A stretch of 43,957 nt of DNA. Source: Arcicella sp. GTDB taxonomy: Bacteria > Bacteroidota > Bacteroidia > Cytophagales > Spirosomataceae. The notes under the pieces are model-generated. The model searched no databases. It saw only the letters and a program-made list of their open reading frames with translations, and was not told the DNA's origin. The DNA lies in NCBI GenBank assembly GCA_025354645.1, contig JANXML010000284.1, forward strand, positions 1 to 43,957, read 5' to 3'. The translations under genes were made by a program, and so were the position numbers. Positions 16,419 to 25,922 of this stretch are shown one piece after another. Within the stretch, counting starts at the first letter, position 1. Each line of letters opens with the position of its first letter.

Positions 16419-18230
16419 CTACTGTCCTCCCACAATTTCCAACTGTTGTCTGATTTTTAAAGCCCGTCCTTTGCCCATCAAAGTTTCCAATTCCTGGGGA
16501 GAGGCTTTGTAGATATTACTCACCGTGCCAAAATGCTTTAATAATTTTTCAGCAGTTGTTTTTCCAATGCCTTCAATGCTTTCTAATTGACTGATAATGA
16601 AGTTCTTAGAGCGTTTGTCACGATGTTTGGTAATCCCAAAACGGTGAGCTTCATCCCTCAAACGCTGAATGAGTTTTAACGATTCTGATTTTTTATCAAT
16701 GTATAAAGGAATGCTGTCTTCGGGAAAATAGATTTCTTCCAAACGTTTCGCAATACCAATGATGGGAAGTTTTCCGTATAATCCCAAACTTTTCAAGGCT
16801 TCGCAAGCGGCACTCAATTGTCCTTTGCCGCCGTCCACGATGATTAAATCAGGCAAAGCGGCTTCTTCTTCCAACAGTCTTTTGTATCTACGTCCAATTA
16901 CTTCTCGCATGGTCGCAAAATCATCGGGACCCACCACCGTTTTGGGTGTAAAGTGCCTGTAATCCTTCTTAGAGGGCATTCCGTTTTTAAAACAAACCAT
17001 TGCCGACACAGGATTTGTGCCTTGAATATTGGAATTATCAAAACATTCGATGTGTTTTGGAATCGTTTTTATCCGTAAATCATTTTTTAAGGTTAAAAGA
17101 ATTCGCATTTTTGAATCGCCTGCACTATCTTCGGAGGCTTGTCGGTCGGCTTTTTCTTTACGGAAATACAACACGTTTTTTAACGACATATCCAATAATT
17201 TCCGTTTATCGCCAATCTGAGGAATTGTATTCTCAACGCCCTTCAAATCAATGGATAAGGCAATGTTAGTAATCACTTCCTTCGCTTCACTTTCATATTT
17301 ATCTCGCATTTCCCAAACCATCATCGTCAAAACATCCTCCTCGGTTTCGTCCAATTTCTTTTTCACTTCCAATGACTGTGATTGCGTAATAAAACCATTC
17401 AAAATCTTCATAAAATTGAAATAAAAAGATTCTTCATCCGATACCACCGAAAACACATCAACGTCTTTAATATTTGGATTAACAACGGTTGATTTACTTT
17501 GGAAATTAACTAAATATGCCAACTTTTCCTTGAACTCTTGAGCTTCCTCAAAATTAAGTTTTGCGGCAGCCTCCAACATTTTCTTTTCAAAATATTGCTT
17601 AGGCTGAGTCATATTGCCTTTCAGCGTATTTTTTGCTAATTCAACTTCTTCCAAATAATCACTTTCAGGTTGCAAACCCTCGCAAGGACCTTTGCAATTA
17701 CCGATGTGATATTCCAAGCAAACTTTAAATTTTCCCTCCTTAATGTTCCTTTGCGACAGATTCAAATTGCAGGTTCTGAATTTATATAATTGCTTAAACA
17801 TATCCAAAATGGTGTACATCGCCTTCAAATTGGCAAAAGGACCAAAGAAAGTTCCTAACTTTTTGTCAACTCTACGAATCGTGATGATTTTTGGAAAGGG
17901 TTCATTCGTTACGCAGATGAAGGGATACATTTTATCATCCCGCAAGAGAATATTAAACTTGGGTTGATGCTTTTTAATAAGTGTATTTTCCAGTAGAAGT
18001 GCATCAAATTCAGTATGGACAATCGTAAATTCTAAATTCCGAATCTGGCTTACTAATCGTTTCGTTTTGCGGTCGTGTTGATTGGACTTCGCAAAATAAC
18101 TACTTACTCTATTCTTTAAATTCTTTGCCTTTCCAACATAGATAATCGTTCCCTCCTCATCAAAATACCGATAGATCCCAGGTTGTTCGGGAACTTTTGC
18201 TAATGCTGACTTATAATCAAACTCTGCCAT
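16419..18230 (-). CDS. uvrC: Excinuclease ABC subunit UvrC
   Basis: A 603-residue dual-incision nuclease of nucleotide excision repair. The N-terminal GIY-YIG nuclease (3' incision) shows PGIYRYFD, IIYVGKAKNLKNRVSSYF at about residues 17-48. A Cys-rich stretch (FKVCLEYHIGNCKGPC) follows, then the UVR domain (FEEAQEFKEKLAYL, about residue 225), the RNase H-like C-terminal nuclease (ECFDNSNIQGTNPVSAMV and LIIVDGGKGQLSAA), and a terminal helix-hairpin-helix pair (LESIEGIGKTTAEKLLKHFG). All elements are intact. It partners UvrB encoded at 6891-8924 on the same strand. Confidence 0.98.
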   Translation of the reverse strand: MAEFDYKSALAKVPEQPGIYRYFDEEGTIIYVGKAKNLKNRVSSYFAKSNQHDRKTKRLVSQIRNLEFTIVHTEFDALLLENTLIKKHQPKFNILLRDDKMYPFICVTNEPFPKIITIRRVDKKLGTFFGPFANLKAMYTILDMFKQLYKFRTCNLNLSQRNIKEGKFKVCLEYHIGNCKGPCEGLQPESDYLEEVELAKNTLKGNMTQPKQYFEKKMLEAAAKLNFEEAQEFKEKLAYLVNFQSKSTVVNPNIKDVDVFSVVSDEESFYFNFMKILNGFITQSQSLEVKKKLDETEEDVLTMMVWEMRDKYESEAKEVITNIALSIDLKGVENTIPQIGDKRKLLDMSLKNVLYFRKEKADRQASEDSAGDSKMRILLTLKNDLRIKTIPKHIECFDNSNIQGTNPVSAMVCFKNGMPSKKDYRHFTPKTVVGPDDFATMREVIGRRYKRLLEEEAALPDLIIVDGGKGQLSAACEALKSLGLYGKLPIIGIAKRLEEIYFPEDSIPLYIDKKSESLKLIQRLRDEAHRFGITKHRDKRSKNFIISQLESIEGIGKTTAEKLLKHFGTVSNIYKASPQELETLMGKGRALKIRQQLEIVGGQ

Positions 18231-18563
18231 AAATTTTAAAACCTTCTACAAAACATATTTTTTACCTAATTTTTAAAGATAACAATTAAAGCCAAGAATT
18301 TATTCAGTTCACCAAAGGAAAATATTTTTTACATTTTTAATAAGCTAAAAAAGGGATTAGCACTGTATAGAACTGATTATCACGAAGATAGATTAAATAA
18401 ACAATTAATAGCATTAGAGTAAGTATTTGTAAACAGATACTTTATGAGTTTAAATATTAAAATTTTAATAAAAAATATTGTCATAAAAAGAGTTTAAGAC
18501 TATCTTTATAAAGATTTTCAACCAATTGTTTAATTTTTTCAAATAAAAACCCAATTTTCTATT
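18231..18563. other. 333-bp divergent intergenic region, uvrC / susC
   Basis: AT-rich. It contains a small hairpin (aagtat and atactt arms, 18420-18442) and the susC promoter described separately. No ORF or RNA gene is recognisable. Confidence 0.6.
18478..18508 (+). promoter_or_regulatory. Probable promoter of the first susC-susD operon
   Basis: TTG at 18478-18480, a 20-nt spacer, then TATCTTTA at 18501-18508, which differs from the Bacteroidota -7 consensus TAnnTTTG only at the last base. The predicted leader is about 50 nt. Confidence 0.55.
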
Positions 18564-21500
18564 ATGAACACAAAATTTTACTCTCTTTTGAAGAGTTTAC
18601 TTTTGTTAAGTGTATTCTTACTGAGTACATTCTTAACATTTGCACAAGACAGACGAGTGACTGGAAAAGTTGCTGGTGGCGATGGTCAAGGGATTCCTGG
18701 CGTTTCGGTTCTTTTGAAAGGAACCCAAACAGGAACTTCTACGGATGCAAACGGAGCGTTTGCGATTAATTTAAAATCTGGAAAAGATGTTTTATCTTTT
18801 TCGGGAATCGGTTTTAGAAGTACGGAAGTGAAAGTAGGAACACAAAGTGTTATTGCTGTTACTTTAAACGAAGATGTTGCAGCATTGGATGAAGTTGTTG
18901 TAACGGGTTATCAAACAGAAAATCGTAAAGAAATTACTGGTGCAATTTCAAGCGTAAAAGCGAAGGAATTATCAGTTATTCCTTCGGGTAATGTTGAGCA
19001 ACAATTGCAAGGCAGAGTGTCGGGTTTAACAGTTATTACCAACGGACAGCCTGGTACGGATAGTAAAGTTCGTATTAGAGGTTTTGGTGCTTTTGGAGGT
19101 AATGAGCCACTTTACATTGTAGATGGCGTGCCAACTCAAAGTATTGCAGACCTTCCTCCAAGTGCTATTGACGTTACAACTGTTCTGAAAGACGCTGCGT
19201 CTGCTTCTATTTATGGAGCTCGTGCTGCAAACGGTGTAATCGTTGTTACCACAAAAAAAGGAGAAAAAAGAGCAAAGAAGTTAACCGTAACTTATGATGG
19301 CGTTTATGGGGTAACTAATCCAGGTAGAGGGCTGGAAATCGTGAATCCACAGCAACAAGCAGACCTTACATGGTTGGCACAAAAAAATTCTGGTATCGCA
19401 CCTTCTCACCCACAGTATGGTACAGGGGCAACGCCTGTTTTGCCAACTTATTTGTTAGATGTTGACGGAAATTCAGGGATTACAGGTTCAGTAGATTTGG
19501 CTAAACAACAAGCTCAATATCAAATAGATCCAACAAATCCAGCAGGAATTCATCAATTGGTTAAAGCCAATTTGGCTGGTACTGACTGGTGGGGAGCTAT
19601 GACAAGAGTAGCTGTTTTAAATCGTCATACTTTAGGTTTTTCTGGTGGTGGCGAAGCAAGTCGTTTTTATGTAGGCTTAGACGCTCAAGTTCAAAATGGT
19701 ATTTTGATTTATAATGATTTTACTCGTTATAATCTTAGAACAAACAGTGAATTTGATGTAACTAAAAATTTCCGTATTGGTGAAAACATCCAATTAACGT
19801 ATCGTTCTGTGAGAGGACAGCAAGGTGGAAATGGTGGACAAGGTGTTTCTGCTACTGAAAATGACATTCTCCAAATTGCACGTATGCCTTCAATCATTCC
19901 AGTTTATGATGAACTTGGTGGATGGGCAGGTACAAGAGCAAAAGGATTTAATAATCCACAAAACCCAGTTGCCAACCGCACGAGAAGTCAAGATAATGGC
20001 GGTTATAGCACTACAACTTTTGGAAATATTTATGCTGAATACGATGTAATCCCAGGATTGACATTGAGAAGTAGTTTTGGCGGAGGCTATTCTAATTATT
20101 ACACTAATAGCTATTCTCCTCAACAATATGAAAATTCTGAAAATAACTCTTCTTATTCTTATTCAGAAAATAGTGGTTATGGTGTTAACTGGGCTTTCAC
20201 AAATACGGCTTCGTATCAGAAGAAAATTGGAATACATTCAATCAAATTGTTTGCGGGCGTTGAAGCCATCAATACAGGTCTTGGATACGGAATTGCTCCA
20301 CAGGGTAGAGGTATTTCAGCGAGTGGATTAAATCCATTTTCAACGAATACTGATTTCGTAACACTTAGTACGGTAGGTAATAAAGTTGTAAACAGTGGTT
20401 ATAATAAAGGAGTGAACTTCTTCTCAACTTTCGGAAAGTTAGATTATGCTTACAACAATAGATATTTAGTATCAGCAACCATTCGTCGTGATGGTGCATC
20501 TAACTTTGGTGAGAATAATCGTTATGGTGTTTTTCCTGCATTTTCAGCAGCTTGGAGAATTTCAGCTGAAGATTTCATGAAAGAACTTCCTGCCATCAGT
20601 GACTTGAAACTCAGAGGTAGCTGGGGACAAATGGGTAATGCAAATAACGTAACGCCAAATAACCAATATAACCTTTCGGGTCAAAGTCTTGGTCAATCTG
20701 CTTATGATATTAGTGGTACAAACGGTTTTTCGCAAGGATTCTTCCAATCACAATTGGGTAATCCAAATGCAAAGTGGGAAACAAGTACTTCTTCAAACAT
20801 TGGTATTGATGGAACTTTATGGAATGACAAAATGGAATTCGTAGTTGATTTTTGGAGAAAAGATACTAAGGATTTACTTTTCCAACCAAACGTACCAAAC
20901 GTAGCGGGTGCTGATGCTGCCAAGCCTTTTGTGAACATCGGAGCCATGCTTAATCAAGGTATTGATATTCAGTTAATCAACAAAGGCAAAATCTCAGGAG
21001 ATTGGACTTTTGAAACTAACTTGACCTTATCATTCTTGGAAAATAAAATTGTTGCATTAGATCCAGGTACACCACAAATTGACATTTCAGCCAATCGTTT
21101 CGGTACCGTTATTCGTAATATTCCAGGAAATGCTTTATCAACCTTTTTTGGTTATCAGGTAGCAGGTCTTTACCAAAGCACTGCTGAAATTACAGGTTCA
21201 GCAAAACAGGATGGGGCAGGAATTGGTCGTTTCCGTTATGTTGATATAAATGGTGATGGTGTGATTAATGATAAAGACCGTACTTATTTAGGCAATCCAA
21301 TTCCTAAATTTACAGGAGGTTTAAACTTAACAGCCAAGTATAAAGGTTTAGAAATATCAACGTTTCTATACACAGTACAAGGCAACAAGATTTTTAATGA
21401 AGTTAAATGGTACACAGATTTCTACTCTTCATTCACAGGAGCAGCCATCAGCCAAAGAGCTTTGAATGCTTGGTCTCCAACTAATACAGGAGCAACAACG

Positions 21501-21806
21501 CCAATCTTTGAGAACGTATCGAATTTCAGTACAAACACACAATCTTCATCATTCTATGTTGAAAGTGGAGCTTACATTCGTATGCAAAACCTCCAAGTGG
21601 CTTATAACCTTCCAAGCAGTATGTTAAAGCAAACTAAACTTGCAAAAGTAAGAGTGTATCTTCAGGCTACTAACTTGTTTACTATCACAAGTTATAGTGG
21701 TTTAGATCCAGGTATTGGTGGAGCTGCTGACTCAAACTTTGGTAGAGATGTAGGTAACTATCCAGTGGCTAAAGGTTTCAACTTAGGAGTTAGCCTTGGA
21801 TTCTAA
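18564..21806 (+). CDS. SusC/RagA-family TonB-dependent outer-membrane transporter (pair 1)
   Basis: A 1080-residue outer-membrane beta-barrel that imports oligosaccharides (or other large ligands) with energy from TonB. It has a signal peptide (MNTKFYSLLKSLLLLSVFLL, cleavage near TFAQ), a carboxypeptidase-D-regulatory-like domain (about residues 30-110: RRVTGKVAGGDGQGIPGVSV), a TonB box region (ALDEVVVTGY), then the plug (TGAISSVKAKELSVIPSGNVEQQLQGRVSGL, VRIRGFG, LYIVDGVP, DAASASIYGARAANGVIVVTTKKG). The barrel ends in the typical aromatic C-terminus GVSLGF. A susD-type gene follows 99 bp downstream, so this is a standard SusCD pair. Substrate cannot be read from sequence; a GH29 fucosidase 14 kb downstream suggests fucosylated glycans (inference). 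Confidence 0.95.
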   Translation: MNTKFYSLLKSLLLLSVFLLSTFLTFAQDRRVTGKVAGGDGQGIPGVSVLLKGTQTGTSTDANGAFAINLKSGKDVLSFSGIGFRSTEVKVGTQSVIAVTLNEDVAALDEVVVTGYQTENRKEITGAISSVKAKELSVIPSGNVEQQLQGRVSGLTVITNGQPGTDSKVRIRGFGAFGGNEPLYIVDGVPTQSIADLPPSAIDVTTVLKDAASASIYGARAANGVIVVTTKKGEKRAKKLTVTYDGVYGVTNPGRGLEIVNPQQQADLTWLAQKNSGIAPSHPQYGTGATPVLPTYLLDVDGNSGITGSVDLAKQQAQYQIDPTNPAGIHQLVKANLAGTDWWGAMTRVAVLNRHTLGFSGGGEASRFYVGLDAQVQNGILIYNDFTRYNLRTNSEFDVTKNFRIGENIQLTYRSVRGQQGGNGGQGVSATENDILQIARMPSIIPVYDELGGWAGTRAKGFNNPQNPVANRTRSQDNGGYSTTTFGNIYAEYDVIPGLTLRSSFGGGYSNYYTNSYSPQQYENSENNSSYSYSENSGYGVNWAFTNTASYQKKIGIHSIKLFAGVEAINTGLGYGIAPQGRGISASGLNPFSTNTDFVTLSTVGNKVVNSGYNKGVNFFSTFGKLDYAYNNRYLVSATIRRDGASNFGENNRYGVFPAFSAAWRISAEDFMKELPAISDLKLRGSWGQMGNANNVTPNNQYNLSGQSLGQSAYDISGTNGFSQGFFQSQLGNPNAKWETSTSSNIGIDGTLWNDKMEFVVDFWRKDTKDLLFQPNVPNVAGADAAKPFVNIGAMLNQGIDIQLINKGKISGDWTFETNLTLSFLENKIVALDPGTPQIDISANRFGTVIRNIPGNALSTFFGYQVAGLYQSTAEITGSAKQDGAGIGRFRYVDINGDGVINDKDRTYLGNPIPKFTGGLNLTAKYKGLEISTFLYTVQGNKIFNEVKWYTDFYSSFTGAAISQRALNAWSPTNTGATTPIFENVSNFSTNTQSSSFYVESGAYIRMQNLQVAYNLPSSMLKQTKLAKVRVYLQATNLFTITSYSGLDPGIGGAADSNFGRDVGNYPVAKGFNLGVSLGF

Positions 21807-21905
21807 TTACACAAAAACGTTTTTTAAAATATTTTATCAAAATAATACTATATTTTAAACAATTAAGTTAAAAAAAAACTTAAATAAAAAAACAATTAAA
21901 AAGAT

Positions 21906-23642
21906 ATGAAAATGAAAAAAAGTATAATTGCAATGCTATCAATTTTTGCAATTTTAACGGTTGTTTCGTGTAAGGACAATTTTCTTGTTCAAACGCCAAC
22001 TGCTGCTTTATCAGGAGCAACTTTATCTACTCAAAAAGGAGTGGAAGGTTTATTGATTGGTGCTTACGCTGAATTAAATGGAGAATCAAACGTGAACTTT
22101 TACGGAGCAATGAGTAACTGGCTTTGGGGCGGTATTCGTGGCGGAGATGCAAATAAAGGCTCAAACGCAGGTGATCAAGCAGATGCAGCACCGATTTCAC
22201 GTTATGAAACACAAGCCACAAATGGTTATTTGGGCGGTAAATGGCAAGTATGTTACGAAGGAATTTCAAGATGTAATCAAACATTGAACTATTTGGCTGC
22301 GGCAGGAGATATTTCTGCTGATAACAAAAAGAGAATTGCTGGCGAAGCTCGTTTTTTAAGAGCAATCTATCATTTTGAGTTGAAGAAAATTTGGGGAAAT
22401 ATCCCGTTCATTGACGAAACAAAGTCGTATGGTGCAGGCGTTGAGAAAGTAAAAAATGACGTTAGTGCTTGGCCTATGATTGAAGCAGATTTTAAAAATG
22501 CTTATGATAATTTGCCCGAAACACAATCTGAGGCAGGTCGTGCAAACAAATGGGCTGCGGCTTCTTTCTTAGCAAAGGTTTATATGTTTCAAAACAAATT
22601 TACGGAAGCAAAAGCATTATTTGACCAAATTATTTCTTCTGGTAAAACCACAAATGGTAAAAAATATGGTTTAGTTAAATCATATACAGATCTCTTCAAC
22701 CCAGTATTTGATAATAACGAAGAATCAATATTTGCTTTTCAAGCGTCTTCTGGTTCTGGCAATGCCAATAATTCTAATGCTGACATGGTTTTGAACTTCC
22801 CATATAATGGGGGACCAGCGGGTTGTTGTGGATTTAATCAACCAAGTTTTGACTTAGCTAATTCTTTCCGTGTTGATGCAAAAGGCTTACCATTATTGGA
22901 TAATTCTTATCGTTTGCCAGCTAATGAATTAAAGACAGATCAAGGATTACTTTCTTCGGCTGCTTTCACGGTTGATACTAAACCAGTTGATCCACGTTTA
23001 GATTATTCAATTGGTCGTCGTGGTGTTTCATATTTAGATTGGGGTCTTCATCCAGGCTCCGACTGGATTCGTGATCAATCTTATGGTGGTCCTTATGCTC
23101 CCAAAAAATTCATTTTCCCTAAATCACAACAGGCTGCTTATACGGATGGTAGTTCTTGGACGGCTGGTTACACTGCTATCAACTTGTGTTTAATTCGTTT
23201 TGCAGATGTGCTGTTATTAGCTGCTGAAGCTGAGATCGAAGTAGGTAGTTTGGAAAATGCAAGAGCATATACAAACTTAGTTCGTACTCGTGCTTCTAAT
23301 CCTGCTACTTTCATTAAGAATGGAAGTGCAAATGCTGCCAATTACCAAATCGGTACTTACACAGCTGCTTGGACTGATAAAGTAGCGGCTCGTACTGCTG
23401 TTCGTTTTGAAAGAAGACTTGAACTTTCAGGCGAAGGACATCGTTTATTTGACCTCGTTCGTTGGGGAGTTGCTGCTCAAGAAATAAATGCTTATTTCAT
23501 TTATGAAGGGTCAGTAAGTAAACTTCCTTTAACAGTGGGTGGTGCAACATTTGTTGCTGGAAAGCACGAATTATTACCAATTCCACAAGGACAGATTGAT
23601 GCCGTTGGTTCAGATATTTTGAAGCAAAATCCTGGGTATTAA
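21906..23642 (+). CDS. SusD/RagB-family outer-membrane lipoprotein (pair 1)
   Basis: A 578-residue surface lipoprotein that caps the SusC channel and binds the ligand. The lipobox VVSC places the acylated Cys at residue 22. SusD-type features: the N-terminal TPR-like helical region (QKGVEGLLIGAYAELNG, ARFLRAIYHFELKKIWGNIPF), the middle loop with a CCGFNQPSF motif, and the conserved C-terminus FERRLELSGEGHRLFDLVRWG plus HELLPIPQGQID. MKMKK offers two starts two codons apart. It is co-transcribed with the preceding susC and is followed by a very strong terminator. It is a clear paralogue of the SusD at 24068-25870. Confidence 0.95.
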   Translation: MKMKKSIIAMLSIFAILTVVSCKDNFLVQTPTAALSGATLSTQKGVEGLLIGAYAELNGESNVNFYGAMSNWLWGGIRGGDANKGSNAGDQADAAPISRYETQATNGYLGGKWQVCYEGISRCNQTLNYLAAAGDISADNKKRIAGEARFLRAIYHFELKKIWGNIPFIDETKSYGAGVEKVKNDVSAWPMIEADFKNAYDNLPETQSEAGRANKWAAASFLAKVYMFQNKFTEAKALFDQIISSGKTTNGKKYGLVKSYTDLFNPVFDNNEESIFAFQASSGSGNANNSNADMVLNFPYNGGPAGCCGFNQPSFDLANSFRVDAKGLPLLDNSYRLPANELKTDQGLLSSAAFTVDTKPVDPRLDYSIGRRGVSYLDWGLHPGSDWIRDQSYGGPYAPKKFIFPKSQQAAYTDGSSWTAGYTAINLCLIRFADVLLLAAEAEIEVGSLENARAYTNLVRTRASNPATFIKNGSANAANYQIGTYTAAWTDKVAARTAVRFERRLELSGEGHRLFDLVRWGVAAQEINAYFIYEGSVSKLPLTVGGATFVAGKHELLPIPQGQIDAVGSDILKQNPGY

Positions 23643-23666
23643 TCTAATTTTAAAACTAATTCTGAG

Positions 23667-23699
23667 AAAGAGACGGCAATTTTGCCGTCTCTTTTTTTG
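23667..23699 (+). terminator. Strong terminator after susD (pair 1)
   Basis: A 13-bp perfect stem (aaagagacggcaa at 23667-23679 with ttgccgtctcttt at 23682-23694) with a tight loop and a T-run through 23699, 25 bp after the stop. Confidence 0.92.
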
Positions 23700-24005
23700 T
23701 TTAAATTATAAGAAATTACTAATTATAAATAGGCTTTGGAAAACTTGAGTCATTAAGTGGTTGAGCAAAAATTATCGTATTTATTAATTATTGCTAATTG
23801 GAGCAATATTCACAAAAAATGACTTTGAACTCCTGAGATTTTTTGCATGGCTACTTAAGATTGAACTATCACTCATAAAGAATACTTGTCAAATGGATGT
23901 AACTTATTGATAATCAGTTTTATTTTGTAAAATATCGAACATCAAAAAACTAACATTATACTATTCAAAAATGAATTTGATATTTTAAATGTACTTACAA
24001 ATCCA

Positions 24006-24041
24006 CAAAAAAAGAGGATTCAGCCATTTGCCGAACCCTCT
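24006..24041 (-). terminator. Terminator after susD (pair 2)
   Basis: An imperfect hairpin (agagg at 24013-24017 with cctct at 24037-24041, and inner ttc/gaa pairs) is followed on the minus strand by T7 (plus 24006-24012). It lies about 27 bp beyond the stop of the minus-strand susD. Confidence 0.78.
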
Positions 24042-24067
24042 ATAAAGTTTAAATTATCAGCTTCTAT

Positions 24068-25870
24068 CTATTTATAAGCAGGATCTTGCACCAATGTTGC
24101 CGTTCCATTCACCGATGAACGGTCGATGGCTTCCTGTGGAATTGGATAGAATTCATTTTTACCTTTTGTGAAAGTAATTCCTTTCAAATAGGTTCTTTTG
24201 TTTCCTTCAACCGCCGTGTATTTATTTAATACATCTGCTGAAATTCCCCAACGTTGCAAGTCAAAGAAACGGTGTCCTTCCATCGCAAATTCTAAGCGAG
24301 TTTCAAAACGTACTGCCTTGCGAGCCGTTGCGGCATCCGTCCACGGAGCTGTATAGTTTTTGATGATATAATTAGCGGCTGGCATTGGTTTTCCAGAAGC
24401 ATCATTTACCAACGTATAACCATCACGATTTGTTTTGACATCACCAGGGATGATTTTTTGCACAAAACCTGCTGGATTTGCCGCTCTCGTTCTGATTTGA
24501 TTTACCAACGCTCTTGCTTTTTCTAAACTTCCCAATTCAACTTCACACTCCGCTAACCACAACAAAATATGTCCGTAGCGAATCATACGATAGTTATTTG
24601 CTGATAAATTACCCCATCCCGAAATACCAGTGAATGCTTTTGAAGCAATATGTTTCTTGGGCGAATAAGGTCCTGCGTAAGTTTGGTCACGAATAAAATC
24701 AAGATTATGAGCCTTGAAATCTATGTAAAGAATGCCACGTCTTCCCACGGTATGGTCTAATCTTGGATCCAAAGGCACCGTTGAAGGCTCATAAGGCTCA
24801 TCTATTTTTACACCCTGGTCATTTTTTACGTCTACATCATTGAAAGTATCTAATAAAGGCAATCCGCTTGCATCAGTTTTATAAGCGTTTACTAAATTTT
24901 GTGAAGGCTGATAAAATCCACAACATCCCCACGGCGAAGCATAAGGATGAGCCAAGCCCATGCCTGCATCCGCTGCTTGGTCGGCAGCACTTGATACTGC
25001 ATATTGTACTTCAAAGATTGACTCTTCGTTGTTACGAGTTGCTACGTCAAAATTGCTATAAAACTTATCAACCAATTTGAATTTACCACTATTCACGATT
25101 TGGTCTAACAGGGCTTTTGCTGCTTGTAATTTAGCGGTGTTTGCCGCACCCGTTGAAATATTCCAACCTTGAAACATGTATGCTTTTGCCAAAAATGCCA
25201 TAGCAGCCCATTTTGTCGGACGACCAACTTCTGCTTGTTTATCAGGCAGAACACTCATTGCAGCTTGAAAATCAGCTTCGATGAGGGGCCACGTTTCTTT
25301 GTCGTTTGGCACTTTTGTACTTTCTGTATTGTTCAAATCAAAAGTTTTATCATCAATAAAAGGAATACTTTTCCACATTTTTCTGGCTTCAAAATGGAAA
25401 ACTCCACGCAAAAATCTGGCTTCGGCTTCAATTTGTTTGGCACGGTCGGCATTGATTCCTTTCGCAGCCTTCAAACTATTTAAAGCATCATTTGCACGAG
25501 CAACACCCTTGAATAACCCTCTCCATTTGTTTTTGATGTGTCCGTTGGTTGGCTGAAAGTCATATTTTTCAATAAATGACTCTTCTGGTTGGTCACCCGC
25601 ATCCGTTCCTTTGTAGGCATCATCCGAAGGAATCCCTCCAAAAACCCAACTTTGGATTTCGTTTTCCCAAGGAGCCTGACCGTCCAATCCTTGACCATCC
25701 AACATTCCGTAAGCACCTAAAAGAATTCCTTCCACGCCCCCAGGGGTTTGCAAGGCGGTTGGACTGTATTGTCCTTGCGGGTCACGGGTCAGGAATGTAT
25801 CCGTACAAGCCGTTGCTAAGCCCAAGGATAATCCTGCTACTAAACTATATTTTATGAATTTATTTTTCAT
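24068..25870 (-). CDS. SusD/RagB-family outer-membrane lipoprotein (pair 2)
   Basis: A 600-residue SusD-type surface glycan-binding lipoprotein. The lipobox is ATAC, with the acylated Cys at residue 22 (CTDTFLTRDPQ). It shares long stretches with the pair-1 SusD: GGVEGILLGAYGMLDG, EARFLRGVFHFEARKMWKSIPF, WGCCGFYQPSQNLVNAY, DPRLDHTVGRRGILYIDF, RFETRLEFAMEGHRFFDLQRWG, and KNEFYPIPQEAID near the C-terminus. The unusual CCGF motif is common to both, which points to a common origin of the two pairs and perhaps related ligands. It lies 52 bp downstream of its susC partner and ends at its own terminator. Confidence 0.95.
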   Translation of the reverse strand: MKNKFIKYSLVAGLSLGLATACTDTFLTRDPQGQYSPTALQTPGGVEGILLGAYGMLDGQGLDGQAPWENEIQSWVFGGIPSDDAYKGTDAGDQPEESFIEKYDFQPTNGHIKNKWRGLFKGVARANDALNSLKAAKGINADRAKQIEAEARFLRGVFHFEARKMWKSIPFIDDKTFDLNNTESTKVPNDKETWPLIEADFQAAMSVLPDKQAEVGRPTKWAAMAFLAKAYMFQGWNISTGAANTAKLQAAKALLDQIVNSGKFKLVDKFYSNFDVATRNNEESIFEVQYAVSSAADQAADAGMGLAHPYASPWGCCGFYQPSQNLVNAYKTDASGLPLLDTFNDVDVKNDQGVKIDEPYEPSTVPLDPRLDHTVGRRGILYIDFKAHNLDFIRDQTYAGPYSPKKHIASKAFTGISGWGNLSANNYRMIRYGHILLWLAECEVELGSLEKARALVNQIRTRAANPAGFVQKIIPGDVKTNRDGYTLVNDASGKPMPAANYIIKNYTAPWTDAATARKAVRFETRLEFAMEGHRFFDLQRWGISADVLNKYTAVEGNKRTYLKGITFTKGKNEFYPIPQEAIDRSSVNGTATLVQDPAYK

Positions 25871-25922
25871 GTGTATTTTTATTTAACGAGTTTTATTGTA
25901 CTAATAAAAGTTGTGAAGTTAA

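Larger units (their letters stand above)
23643..24067. other. 425-bp intergenic region between convergent susCD operons
   Basis: AT-rich without ORFs or RNA genes that I can support. It holds one terminator for each operon, near each stop codon, with about 300 bp of unremarkable AT-rich sequence between. Confidence 0.65.

Noticed and set aside
22027-22365. Minus-strand ORF of 112 residues inside susD (pair 1)
   Set aside because: Antisense shadow; the composition follows the complementary codons of SusD and has no supporting context.
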